The notes under the pieces were generated by a model, which saw nothing but the letters and a program-made list of their open reading frames with translations, was not told the DNA's origin and made no database searches. Below are positions 15,463 to 23,935 of a DNA stretch of 64,000 nt, in pieces (the first letter of the stretch is position 1; every line of letters starts with the position of its first letter). Position numbers and translations under genes: made by a program. Source of the stretch: Limnochorda sp. LNt. Lineage in GTDB: Bacteria > Bacillota > Limnochordia > Limnochordales > Geochordaceae. Location: NCBI RefSeq assembly GCF_035593265.1, contig NZ_CP141614.1:310001-374000 (forward strand). Reading direction: 5' to 3'.

Positions 15463-16920
15463 ATGGCGGAGCGGTACCACAACTTCATCGAGGGTGAGTG
15501 GGTGCCCGCACTCGACGGGCAGGTCCAGGAGGATCGCAGCCCCGCGGACCGGGACCGGGTGGTGGCGGAGGTGCCACGCTCGTCCGGGGCCGACGTCAGC
15601 CGGGCGGTCGAGGCCGCCCGGCGCGCCTTGGCGGGGTGGAGCCGCACCAGCCCCGTAGGTCGGGGCGAGATCCTGTACCGGGCGGCCGCCATCGTCCGCA
15701 GCCGCGCCGAGTCCATCGCCCGGCTGTTGAGCCTGGAGGAGGGCAAGCCCATCGGGGAGTCACGGGCCGAGGTGGCGCGGGCCGCCCAGATCCTGGAGTA
15801 CTTCGGGGGCGAGGGAGCCCGGCTGGCGGGCGAGACGCTGCCATCATCCCGCCCGGGGGTCTTCCTCTTCACCGTGCGGGAGCCGCTGGGCGTCGTCGGC
15901 ATCGTCACCCCGTGGAACTTCCCCATCGCCATCCCTGCCTGGAAGCTGGCGCCGGCCCTGGTGGCCGGCAACACCGTCGTCTTCAAGCCGGCCAGCCAGG
16001 CGCCCGCCACGGGGCTGGAGCTGGTGCGGGCCCTGGCCGAGGCGGGGCTGCCGCCCGGCGTCCTCAACGCCGTGGTGGGACCCGGCTCCGTGGTGGGCGA
16101 GGCACTGCTCGGGGCCGAGGGCGTGCGGGCCGTCTCCTTCACGGGCTCGACGGCCGTCGGCTCCCGGCTGTACCAGGACGCGTCGCGCCGGGGCCTGCGG
16201 TGCCAGTGCGAGATGGGCGGCAAGAACCCGCTGGTCGTGCTGGCCGACGCCGATCTGGAGCGAGCCGTGGAGGTGGCGCTGGACGGCGCCTTCCGATCGG
16301 CGGGGCAGCGGTGCACCGCCACCAGCCGGATCATCGTGGAGCGGCCCATCGCCGCGGCGTTCGTGGAGCGCTTCGTGGAGCGGGCGGCGGCGCTGCGGGT
16401 CGGCGACCCCCTCGACGAGGCGACCTACGTGGGGCCCGTGGTGGACGAGACCCAGATGGAGAGCATCCTCGGCTACATCCGTACCGGCGTCGAGGAGGGG
16501 GCCCGGCTGGTGCTGGGAGGCCGCCGCCTGACGGAGGGGGAGCTGGGGCGGGGCTTCTACGTCGCGCCGACGGTCTTCGTGGAGGCGCGCTCGCAGATGA
16601 CCATCGCCCAGGAGGAGATCTTCGGTCCCGTGGTGGCCATCCTCGAGGCCGCGGACTTCGACGAGGCCGTCCGGCTGGCCAACGACACCCGCTACGGCCT
16701 GTCGGCCTCGGTCTGCACCCGCGACCTGGCCCGGGCGCACCGCTTCATCCGGGAGGTGGAGGCGGGGGTGGTGGGGGTCAACGTGCCCACGGCGGGCGTC
16801 GAGTTCCAGGCGCCCTTCGGCGGGACCAAGGCCTCCGGCACCCCCTTCAAGGAGCAGGGCAAGGTGGCCGTCGACTTCTACTCCCAGCTCAAGACCGTCG
16901 CCCTCCGCTACGAGGGCTGA
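15463..16920 (+). CDS. NAD(P)-dependent aldehyde dehydrogenase
   Basis: A 485-residue ALDH superfamily enzyme. It has the Rossmann motif VTPWNFPIAIP, VFKPASQAPATG, FTGSTAVGSRLY, the general-base glutamate at residue 250 (CEMGGKNP), the catalytic cysteine at 284 (GQRCTATSR) and EEIFGPVVAI. The opening YHNFIEGEWV and the ending VDFYSQLKTVALRY resemble alpha-ketoglutaric semialdehyde dehydrogenases and close relatives, so oxidation of 2,5-dioxopentanoate or a similar semialdehyde is plausible but not proven. The ATG at 15463 has GGGGGGAGC upstream. It likely shares a transcript with the symporter. Its end overlaps the convergent PLP enzyme gene by 13 bp. Confidence 0.85.
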   Translation: MAERYHNFIEGEWVPALDGQVQEDRSPADRDRVVAEVPRSSGADVSRAVEAARRALAGWSRTSPVGRGEILYRAAAIVRSRAESIARLLSLEEGKPIGESRAEVARAAQILEYFGGEGARLAGETLPSSRPGVFLFTVREPLGVVGIVTPWNFPIAIPAWKLAPALVAGNTVVFKPASQAPATGLELVRALAEAGLPPGVLNAVVGPGSVVGEALLGAEGVRAVSFTGSTAVGSRLYQDASRRGLRCQCEMGGKNPLVVLADADLERAVEVALDGAFRSAGQRCTATSRIIVERPIAAAFVERFVERAAALRVGDPLDEATYVGPVVDETQMESILGYIRTGVEEGARLVLGGRRLTEGELGRGFYVAPTVFVEARSQMTIAQEEIFGPVVAILEAADFDEAVRLANDTRYGLSASVCTRDLARAHRFIREVEAGVVGVNVPTAGVEFQAPFGGTKASGTPFKEQGKVAVDFYSQLKTVALRYEG

Positions 16921-18260
16921 GCCCGGGAACCCCCGCGGGCTGCTCGACCCGGGCAAGGCGATCCTGGCGTGCGGTGCGTGACGGGGAGGCCGACCCCCGC
17001 TGCCCGGGCCACCTGCGCCAGCGCCCGCTCCACGTCGCGCCAGATGTCGTCGATGGCCTCCGCCCCGACCGAGACCCGCACCAGCCGGTCGACGATGCCG
17101 AGCCGCCGGCGCTGATCGGGCGGGAGGGCGCGATGCGAGGTGGAGGCGGGGTGAGAGAGGGTGGTGCAGACTTCGCCCAGGCTGGGGACCAGGCGCACCA
17201 TCTCCAGCGCCGTCACGAAGCGCTCGACCACGAGCGGCACGGGCGACTGCGGGCCGGACGACGGCGACGCGTCGCGCAGGACGAAGGCCAGCATGGCCCC
17301 GAATCCGCCCGACAGCACCCGGGTCGCCGGGCCGCCGGCGGGCTCGAGTCCGGGATAGTGGACCCGCTCCACGGCGGGATGGGCGGCCAGCCGGCGCGCC
17401 AGCTCCAGGGCATTGGCGCTCTGCCGCTGGATGCGAAGCGCCAGTGTCTCGAGCCCCCGCAGCACCAGCCAGGCCTCGAAGGGGCCGGCCGTGGCGCCCA
17501 GCACCATGCCCTTGCGCCGTATCTGCGAGACCAGCTCCGCCGGGCCGGCCACGACGCCCAGCGAGACGTCGCCGTGCCCTCCCATGAACTTGGTAGCGCT
17601 CTCCACCACCAGATCCGCCCCCAGCGCCAGGGGCCGGCAGAGGATGGGGGTGGCGAACGTGTTGTCGACCACGAGCCGACAGCGCCCGTGCTCCCGCACG
17701 AGGCTCGCCAGGGCGGGCAGGTCGGGCACTCGCATGAGGGGATTGCTGATGGTCTCGGCCAGCACCACCCCGGTCGACGGCCGTAGCGCCTGGCGCACCG
17801 CCGCCGGGTCGCCCACGTCCACCTGGGTGAAGGTGACGCCGAAGCGCGCCAGCTCCTCGGCCACCGCCCGGTAGGTGCCCCCGTACACCTCCTCGGGCAG
17901 CACGACGTGATCGCCCGGGCCGAGCAGCCCCCACAGGGTCGTGAAGATGGCGCCCATGCCCGAGGCGGCAGCCCAGGCGTCCTCGGCGCCCTCCAGGGCC
18001 GCCACCGACCGCTCCAGCGTCGCCACCGTGGGGTTGGCCTCCCGGCTGTAAGAGAAGCTGCGGGGCGGGCCGGTGCCCTGAGCCGCTTCGACTCGGGCCA
18101 GGTGCGCGAGGCTGTCGAACTCGAAGACGGCCGTCTGATAGATGGGCGGCGAGACCGGTCGCTCCTCCACGGGCGGGCGATCGTGCCCGGCACGGGCCGC
18201 GACGGTCTCGAGGCGCCACGACCGGTCGTGCCGCTCGAAAGGCTCGGATGCCTCAGGCAT
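16908..18260 (-). CDS. Trans-sulfuration family PLP enzyme (cystathionine synthase/lyase or Met lyase type)
   Basis: A 450-residue member of the Cys/Met-metabolism PLP family. Features seen are SPPIYQTAVFEF, SYSREANPTVATLE, the PLP-stacking YGGTY tyrosine, AETISNPLMRVPDL, LVVDNTFATPIL, the lysine-containing ESATKFMGGHGDVSLG, and SLGEVCTTLSHPASTSH near the C-terminus. Possible activities are cystathionine gamma-synthase, cystathionine or methionine gamma-lyase, or O-acylhomoserine sulfhydrylase; sequence alone does not separate them. The ATG at 18260 overlaps the stop of the upstream acetyltransferase gene (ATGCCTGA), so it is probably translationally coupled to the racemase-GNAT operon. Confidence 0.82.
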   Translation of the reverse strand: MPEASEPFERHDRSWRLETVAARAGHDRPPVEERPVSPPIYQTAVFEFDSLAHLARVEAAQGTGPPRSFSYSREANPTVATLERSVAALEGAEDAWAAASGMGAIFTTLWGLLGPGDHVVLPEEVYGGTYRAVAEELARFGVTFTQVDVGDPAAVRQALRPSTGVVLAETISNPLMRVPDLPALASLVREHGRCRLVVDNTFATPILCRPLALGADLVVESATKFMGGHGDVSLGVVAGPAELVSQIRRKGMVLGATAGPFEAWLVLRGLETLALRIQRQSANALELARRLAAHPAVERVHYPGLEPAGGPATRVLSGGFGAMLAFVLRDASPSSGPQSPVPLVVERFVTALEMVRLVPSLGEVCTTLSHPASTSHRALPPDQRRRLGIVDRLVRVSVGAEAIDDIWRDVERALAQVARAAGVGLPVTHRTPGSPCPGRAARGGSRAQPS

Positions 18261-19095
18261 GGTCCCATCCCTCTCCTCGCTCGAGGATGTAGAGGTTGCG
18301 GTGGCCCTCCCGCACGAAGCCCGCGACCTGGTAGCCGGCGGCGAAGCTCGCCGTGAAGACCTCGCGGGCATGCATGCGCCACTGCATCGCCAGCTCCGGC
18401 TCGCTGCGGAGCAAATCGGCGAAGTCGTGGGGGATCTGGACGGCGAAGCGGGGCGCGTCGGGCAGGTCGAACCCCGCGGGTCGCTCGCCGTCGACCCGGT
18501 TGGCCACGGGAAGCGACGCCACGCCGGGCATCACCTCGGACGTCTCCTCGATGGGGCCCCGCGCCAGTCGCCGGAGAGCGGCCTCGACTCTCGGGCTGGT
18601 CAGGTGCCACTCCGCCAGGAACCGGTCGGTGGGCGTGCCCGCGTTGATACCGCTCAAGGGGCCGTAGTGGTCGATCAGATAGTGGCGTACCACGCATCCC
18701 AGTTTGCGCACGTTGAGGTTGGCGTTGAGGCCCATCAACGGGTCGTAGGTCCAGTCCACCCGCCGGATGCCCCTGGCCAGGCACCACGACCGCTGGAAGA
18801 GCTTGAGGCGCACGGCGACCCCGACGCCCCGGCACTCGGGCCTCACCGCCAGCATGTGGGAGTGTTGCCGGTGGGGATCGGCGGTGGGAAAGCTGAAGAC
18901 GAAGCCCACCAGCCTCGGCCCGTCGAAGGCGCCCGCGACCAGGCCGCCCTCGCTGGCGATGGCGATCATCGCCGCCGCCGGCACCACCTCCAGGTCGGTC
19001 ATGCCCCATGCGGCCTGCTGGATGGCCTCCACCTGCTTGAACTCGGCTGCCCCTTCCAGGGGGCGTACCGTGTAGCGATCCATGGCCTCAGCCAC
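18253..19095 (-). CDS. GNAT acyltransferase, COG3375-like (probable amino-acid N-succinyltransferase)
   Basis: A 280-residue predicted acyltransferase. The acetyl-CoA-binding region reads [25 protein letters not shown], and [19 protein letters not shown] is typical of the COG3375 group. In Geobacillus kaustophilus a related GNAT protein is encoded with N-succinylamino-acid racemase and a desuccinylase and succinylates D-amino acids; that is the assignment favoured here because the same neighbours are present. The GTG start at 19095 overlaps the racemase stop by 8 bp. An ATG at 19083 is the alternative start. It acts in the cytoplasm. The acyl donor and acceptor are inferred from context only. 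Confidence 0.75.
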   Translation of the reverse strand: MAEAMDRYTVRPLEGAAEFKQVEAIQQAAWGMTDLEVVPAAAMIAIASEGGLVAGAFDGPRLVGFVFSFPTADPHRQHSHMLAVRPECRGVGVAVRLKLFQRSWCLARGIRRVDWTYDPLMGLNANLNVRKLGCVVRHYLIDHYGPLSGINAGTPTDRFLAEWHLTSPRVEAALRRLARGPIEETSEVMPGVASLPVANRVDGERPAGFDLPDAPRFAVQIPHDFADLLRSEPELAMQWRMHAREVFTASFAAGYQVAGFVREGHRNLYILERGEGWDHA

Positions 19096-20203
19096 CCACC
19101 ACGACCGGGTCGCCGACGGTGATGCGCTCGACCAACTCCCGGTCCAGCGTCACGCCGATCCCCGGCCCGTCGGGCACGCGCATGATGCCGTCATGAGCCT
19201 CCAGGGGCTCGCGGATGATGTCGCGGGCCCAGTAGCGGCTCGCGCTGGCCACGTCCCCCGGCTTGGTGAAGTCGGGCAGCGTCGAGATGTGCAGGTTGTG
19301 GGCGCGCCCGATGCCGGCCTCCAGCATGCCGCCGCACCAGACGGGCGCGTCGAAGGCGGCGGCTACGTCGTGCACCCGGCGCGCCTCCAGGTGGCCGCCG
19401 ACGCGGCCCACCTTGACGTTGATGACCCGGGCCGCGCCCATCGCCAGGGCGATGCGGGCATCCCGGGCGCTGGTGATGGACTCGTCGAGGCAGATGGGCG
19501 TGCTGAGCCGTGCCTGGAGCAGGGCGTGGTCGTGCAGGTCGTCGAAGGCCAGCGGCTGCTCGATGTAGTCGAGCCCGAGGCGATCGAGCGCCACGAAGGT
19601 CGACAAGTCGCTCAACCGGTAGGCCGAGTTGGCGTCCACCGTCAGCGGGATGTCGGGGAAGCGCTCGCGCACCGCCTCGACCACGGCCACGTCCCAGCCG
19701 GGCCGGATCTTGAGCTTGATGCGGCGGTACCCCTGCGCCACGTGGCGTGCCACCGCCTCGAGGGTGGCCTCGATGGAGGGCTGGATGCCGAGGCTGACCC
19801 CGGCGGCAACCTCCTGGCGCACCCCGCCCAAGATCTGCCACAGGGGGCGGCCCAGGGAGCGGGCCCACAGATCCCAGAAGGCCGTCTCCACAGCGGCCTT
19901 GGCCATGCGATTGCCCCGGATGGGTGCCATGCTCTGGACCAGGGCCTCGGGGTTGGCGAAGTCTCGCCCGACGACGCGCGGCAGGATGCTCCGCGACAGG
20001 ACGCTGCGGGCCGTCTCCACCGTCTCCTCTCGGTAGAGGGGCGCCTCGTCCGCCACGCACTCGCCGTAGCCCTCGAGCCCTTCGCCGTAGAGGGTGACCA
20101 GGAGGATGGACCGCTCCGTGGTACTGCCAAACGAGGTCTCGAAGACGAAGTTGAGGGGCATGCGCACGACGCGCAGCTCCACGCGCTCCACGCGCACTGC
20201 CAC
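19088..20203 (-). CDS. N-succinylamino acid racemase / o-succinylbenzoate synthase family
   Basis: A 371-residue enolase-superfamily enzyme of the MenC/NSAR branch. The catalytic K-x-K is Lys163-Leu-Lys165 (RIKLKIRPG). Metal ligands lie in VDANSAY, YIEQPL and CLDES, and the second catalytic lysine in [10 protein letters not shown]. No menaquinone genes are nearby, whereas a GNAT transferase and an M20 hydrolase are, so the racemase role (interconverting N-succinyl-D- and L-amino acids) is preferred over menaquinone synthesis. GCAGGAGG precedes the GTG at 20203 by only two bases. The in-frame GTG at 20197 is better spaced and may be the true start. It is the first gene of a leftward operon, divergent from the M20 gene. 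Confidence 0.82.
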   Translation of the reverse strand: MAVRVERVELRVVRMPLNFVFETSFGSTTERSILLVTLYGEGLEGYGECVADEAPLYREETVETARSVLSRSILPRVVGRDFANPEALVQSMAPIRGNRMAKAAVETAFWDLWARSLGRPLWQILGGVRQEVAAGVSLGIQPSIEATLEAVARHVAQGYRRIKLKIRPGWDVAVVEAVRERFPDIPLTVDANSAYRLSDLSTFVALDRLGLDYIEQPLAFDDLHDHALLQARLSTPICLDESITSARDARIALAMGAARVINVKVGRVGGHLEARRVHDVAAAFDAPVWCGGMLEAGIGRAHNLHISTLPDFTKPGDVASASRYWARDIIREPLEAHDGIMRVPDGPGIGVTLDRELVERITVGDPVVVGG

Positions 20204-20309
20204 GACCTCCTGCGGGAGACTGCCACGACACTACGGCGTGCCGAGTGGCATCCCTCTCTCAGCGGGGGTCGGGTCGACCGGCGCGATGATGGGACGGGAG
20301 GCGGATCCG

Positions 20310-21455
20310 ATGGCGCGAGCCCAGGCGCTGGCCGAATACCTGGAGGCCCATCGCTCGCAGATGATCGCGGAGATCGAGGAGCTGGTCCGGCTGGAGACCC
20401 CGTCGGGAGAGGAGGCCGCCCTGAGAGCGGCCGCGGACGTGGTGGCGAGCCGGTGGGAGGGGCTCGGGGCGCGCGTGCGACGGCATCCCGTGCCCGGCGT
20501 GGGCGTGCACCTGGAGGTGACCCTGGCCCCCGAGGCCTCGGATGGCGGCGCGGCGCTGGTGCTGGGGCATCTCGACACCGTCTATCCCGTGGGCACGCTG
20601 CAGGCGTGGCCGTTTCGCACGGAGGGCTCGCGGGCTTACGGCCCCGGAGCCTACGACATGAAGGCCGGCCTGGTGATGATGGCCTGGGCGGTGCAGGCGC
20701 TCTGCGCGATGGGGTCGGCTCCCCGGCGTGCCGTGCGCCTGCTGGTGACGGCCGACGAGGAGGTGGGCAGCGGCTCCTCCCGGGCGCTCATCGAGCGGGC
20801 AGCCCGGGGGGCGGCCCTGGCCCTGGTGCTGGAGCCGGCGGCACCGGGTGGGGCGGTCAAGACGGCGCGCAAGGGGGTCGCCCGCTATCGCATCGAAGTG
20901 ACGGGCAAGAGCGCCCACGCCGGCAACGACGTCGGGCGGGGCGTCAGCGCGATCGTGGCGCTGGCCCAGCTGGTCCTGGCCGCCCACGGCCTCTCCCGGC
21001 CCTCCGACGGCACCACCGTCAACGTGGGCGTGGTGGGGGGCGGCACGCGGCCCAACGTGGTGCCGGAGCGGGCCTGGGCCGACGTCGACGTGCGCTTCGT
21101 CACCCGGGCCGAGGCCGAGCGGGTGGACCGGGAGATGCGCGCACTTGCCGCCTCCGACGGCGCTCGCGTCGAGGTGACGGGAGGCGTCGACCGCTGGCCA
21201 CTGGAGCGCACCGGGGCCGTGGCCGAGCTCTACCGGCAGGCCCGGGAGGCCGCGGCCGAGCTGGGCATCGAGCTGGCGGAGGCGTCGGTGGGAGGCGCCA
21301 GCGACGGCAACATCACAGCGGAGCTGGGGCTGCCGACCCTGGACGGGCTCGGCCCCGTGGGTGACGGCGCGCACTCGGCGGCCACCGAGTACGTGGACCT
21401 GAGCGAGCTGCCGCGACGCACCGCCCTGCTGGCCTGCCTGCTGGAGCGCCTCTAG
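20310..21455 (+). CDS. M20 metallopeptidase (CPG2-like), probable N-succinyl-amino-acid hydrolase
   Basis: A 381-residue zinc-dependent exopeptidase. Ligand and catalytic motifs are HLDTVYP (His87, Asp89), GAYDMKAG (Asp116), ADEEVGS (Glu150/Glu151), LVLEPA and GDGAHS near the C-terminus. The dimerisation lid carries TGKSAHAGNDVGRG. It resembles carboxypeptidase G2, which hydrolyses C-terminal glutamate from N-acyl groups. Beside a racemase and a GNAT protein, the likely job is release of L-amino acid from the N-succinyl-L form. The ATG at 20310 has GGGAGG eight bases upstream. The gene is divergent from the racemase, with about 100 bp between. It converges with the VanZ-Slt gene: the two stop codons share CTAG (21452-21455). 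Confidence 0.83.
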   Translation: MARAQALAEYLEAHRSQMIAEIEELVRLETPSGEEAALRAAADVVASRWEGLGARVRRHPVPGVGVHLEVTLAPEASDGGAALVLGHLDTVYPVGTLQAWPFRTEGSRAYGPGAYDMKAGLVMMAWAVQALCAMGSAPRRAVRLLVTADEEVGSGSSRALIERAARGAALALVLEPAAPGGAVKTARKGVARYRIEVTGKSAHAGNDVGRGVSAIVALAQLVLAAHGLSRPSDGTTVNVGVVGGGTRPNVVPERAWADVDVRFVTRAEAERVDREMRALAASDGARVEVTGGVDRWPLERTGAVAELYRQAREAAAELGIELAEASVGGASDGNITAELGLPTLDGLGPVGDGAHSAATEYVDLSELPRRTALLACLLERL

Positions 21456-23935
21456 GCCCGGGGGGCGAGGGCCGTGCCCTGGGTGCCGTAGAGGGCCCGG
21501 TAGATGCGGTACGAGCGGTCGACGCTCTGGACGTAGCGGCGGGTGGCCGCGATGGGGATCCGCTCGACCCAGAGCTCGACGTCCGCCGGCGGGCCGCCCT
21601 GCAGCCAGCGATCCACCCGGCCCGGGCCGGCGTGATAGGCCGCCACGGCCACCCGCGGGTCGCCGTATCGCTGCAGCAGGTAGCCCAGATAGGCGCTGCC
21701 GAGCCGTACGTTGACGGCGGGGTCCCAGAGGCTCTCGGCTCCCTGCCAGGGTAGGCGCAGACGATCGGCCATCCATCGGCCCGTCGAGGGCAAGAGCTGC
21801 ATCAGTCCGTGGGCATCGGCGCTGGAGAGGGCTTCGGGGGCGAAGGCGCTCTCCTCCCGCATCACGGCCCAGACCAGCAGAGGGTCCACCTGTGCGTCGG
21901 CTGCCGCTGCCCGCACCAGCCCCTCATAGGGCCGTGGGAAGACGGCCGCCCAGACCCAGGCCTCACTGCTTGGTAGCAGCCGCTGGGCATGGCGCATGGC
22001 CGCGCGGTGGTCGCCCGCCTCCTCTTCCCATCGGACCAGGGTCGGCCACCATGCCGCCAGGTCGGCGTCGCCCTGCGAGGCGGAGGCCACGGGCTCGGCT
22101 GCAGCGGCGAGCCGATAGCGCAACTCTTGCAGTGCGTCGCGTACCCGGCCGGCGGCCCGCAACGCCTCGACATCGGGGGGCAGGAATGCCGTCGGGGGCC
22201 GGTGGCCCGGCTCGAGCTGGGGCAGCGTCGAGCGTCCGGATGCCAGCTCCGGCCAGCGCTCCCGCGCCAGGGCGGCGTAGTAGGAGAGGGGGTAGGACTC
22301 CAGGAGCCGGCGCACCCGTTCCGCTCGGGCGTCTGGTTCGAGGCGCGCCGACCAGTAGAGCAGCCAGGCATCCCGCACGCCGGCGTCGCCCAGTTGCCGC
22401 AACAGCTGCCGGGCGAGCCCCAGGGAGACGACCCCCGAGGGCCCATCGCCGGTCTCCACGGCCCGCAGGGCCTGGGGGTCGCAGACGGCCGCGAAGGTGG
22501 CCGCCAGCGCCTCCTGCCACCCGGTGGTGCCCCTCGCAGCGGGCCCGAGTCGGTCCACGAGCTGCAGGGCACCCGAGACGTCCCCGTCATCCAGCGACTG
22601 CCGCACCAGCCTCGACAGGGCCTCCCCCGCGGCCGCGGTACCGGGGGCCTCCTCGACCACCCGACGCAGCAGAGCGTCGGCCGCCACGCGGTCGCTGGTC
22701 TGCAGGGCGGCGGCCAGCTGCAGGCGGAGCGCGGCCACCCGCGGCGCCGGGAGCCCCTGACGCTCCGCCTCCTCCAGGGCCTGCCGCAGCCGCTCCGCCT
22801 GTCGGCCGCGCTGCCCCAGCGCCTCCAGGCCCCGCGCCAGCTCGGTCCACGCGTCGACGGTGAGCCAGCGCCACTCGGTGGCCGACAGGACCGCGACGCC
22901 ATCCTGCCATCGCCCCGAGCGATAGAGCGCCCGCGCGTAACCCAGCCGGCGCGCCTCCCCCTCCGGGCCGTCCGCCGCCGCCTGGGGGGCGACTCGAGCC
23001 AGCTGGGCCAGCACCGACGCCCGCAACGGGCCGCGGTAGGCCAGGAGGGGATCCTCGGCGGCCGCCAGCAGCGCATCCATCGCGGCCACGGGCTCTCCAG
23101 CGGCCGCCAGCGCCTGGGCGAGCAGCAGGCGCGCCTCGAGCCGGTCGTCCTCCCATGCGACGGCCAGCGCCTCCCGGGCCGCCTCGACGGCCCTTTCCGG
23201 CTCGCCCAGCGCCAGCCGGGCCCGAGCCTCCAGCGTCCGGTGCCGCCACGCGGCGTAAGGGGTCCAGGGCACCTCGGCGGCCTCCATGCCCTGCAGCTGC
23301 CGGAGGGCGCCGGCGGCGTCGCCCGTCACCAGGGCTCGCTCGGCCTCGTCGATCCAGGTGTGCAGGTCGGACAGCGATGGGCTGCCGGGCGCCTGCACCG
23401 ACCCGGGCGCCAGCAACGCGAGCAGGGCCACGAGCCCCGCCGAGCCGGCCCTGCGCCGCGTCGAGGGGCGCTCACGCTGGGGGCCGGTGCCGCCCCGCCG
23501 TCGTCCCGTCTGCAGCCAACTCGCTCCCCACACGCCCACCGCCGCGCCGATGACGTCCGCCGTCCAGTCTGCGAGCGAGGGGCTGCGCCCGGGCACCCAG
23601 CTCTGGTGCCACTCGTCCACGCCGGCGTACAGCACGGCCGTGGCCAGGGCCAGCAGCGGGGCGTGCGGCCGACCTCGCCAGGCCACCTCCAGCGTCACCC
23701 CGAAGACGAGGTACGCGAGGCCGTGCATGAGCCAATCGGGCGCCACCAGCCGGTCCAGCCGATCCCCCGGCAGGCCCGAGACCAGCCAGTTGGCCACCAT
23801 GTAGGCGGTGGCCGGCAGCCACCGCAGCAGGGCGCGCCAGGCGCGGCTCGTCTCCCCGTGCTGGAGAGGCGCGTCGGCGGGGCGCTGGCGCAGGGCGTCG
23901 TCGCCGGGCCGGTCGGATAGGGGCACGATGCTCAT
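21452..23935 (-). CDS. VanZ-like membrane domain fused to TPR and lytic transglycosylase (Slt70-like)
   Basis: An 827-residue protein with an unusual architecture. Residues about 35-145 match a VanZ-like domain of several membrane helices, with DEWHQSWVPGRSPSLADWTADVIGA (written here in two parts: DEWHQSWVPGR and SPSLADWTADVIGA). A further hydrophobic segment (SAGLVALLALLAPG) would carry the rest outside. A long alpha-helical TPR-like superhelix follows (about 190-640). The C-terminal SLT domain has the catalytic glutamate in MREESAFAPEALSS, then AHGLMQLLPST and AAYHAGPGRVDRWL. It should cleave peptidoglycan glycan strands, yielding anhydromuropeptides. The ATG at 23935 overlaps the stop of the TPP-enzyme gene (ATGA). 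No good internal start separates the two halves. Confidence 0.8.
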   Translation of the reverse strand: MSIVPLSDRPGDDALRQRPADAPLQHGETSRAWRALLRWLPATAYMVANWLVSGLPGDRLDRLVAPDWLMHGLAYLVFGVTLEVAWRGRPHAPLLALATAVLYAGVDEWHQSWVPGRSPSLADWTADVIGAAVGVWGASWLQTGRRRGGTGPQRERPSTRRRAGSAGLVALLALLAPGSVQAPGSPSLSDLHTWIDEAERALVTGDAAGALRQLQGMEAAEVPWTPYAAWRHRTLEARARLALGEPERAVEAAREALAVAWEDDRLEARLLLAQALAAAGEPVAAMDALLAAAEDPLLAYRGPLRASVLAQLARVAPQAAADGPEGEARRLGYARALYRSGRWQDGVAVLSATEWRWLTVDAWTELARGLEALGQRGRQAERLRQALEEAERQGLPAPRVAALRLQLAAALQTSDRVAADALLRRVVEEAPGTAAAGEALSRLVRQSLDDGDVSGALQLVDRLGPAARGTTGWQEALAATFAAVCDPQALRAVETGDGPSGVVSLGLARQLLRQLGDAGVRDAWLLYWSARLEPDARAERVRRLLESYPLSYYAALARERWPELASGRSTLPQLEPGHRPPTAFLPPDVEALRAAGRVRDALQELRYRLAAAAEPVASASQGDADLAAWWPTLVRWEEEAGDHRAAMRHAQRLLPSSEAWVWAAVFPRPYEGLVRAAAADAQVDPLLVWAVMREESAFAPEALSSADAHGLMQLLPSTGRWMADRLRLPWQGAESLWDPAVNVRLGSAYLGYLLQRYGDPRVAVAAYHAGPGRVDRWLQGGPPADVELWVERIPIAATRRYVQSVDRSYRIYRALYGTQGTALAPRA

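Noticed and set aside
19088-20203. Menaquinone o-succinylbenzoate synthase (menC) as the main role
   Set aside because: No other menaquinone gene is nearby, while the GNAT and M20 partners of the N-succinylamino-acid racemase pathway are.
23400-23520. Separate start for the Slt half of the VanZ-Slt gene
   Set aside because: The only in-frame candidate is a GTG inside the hydrophobic segment with poor ribosome-site spacing and no positively charged leader, so a single fused product is more likely.
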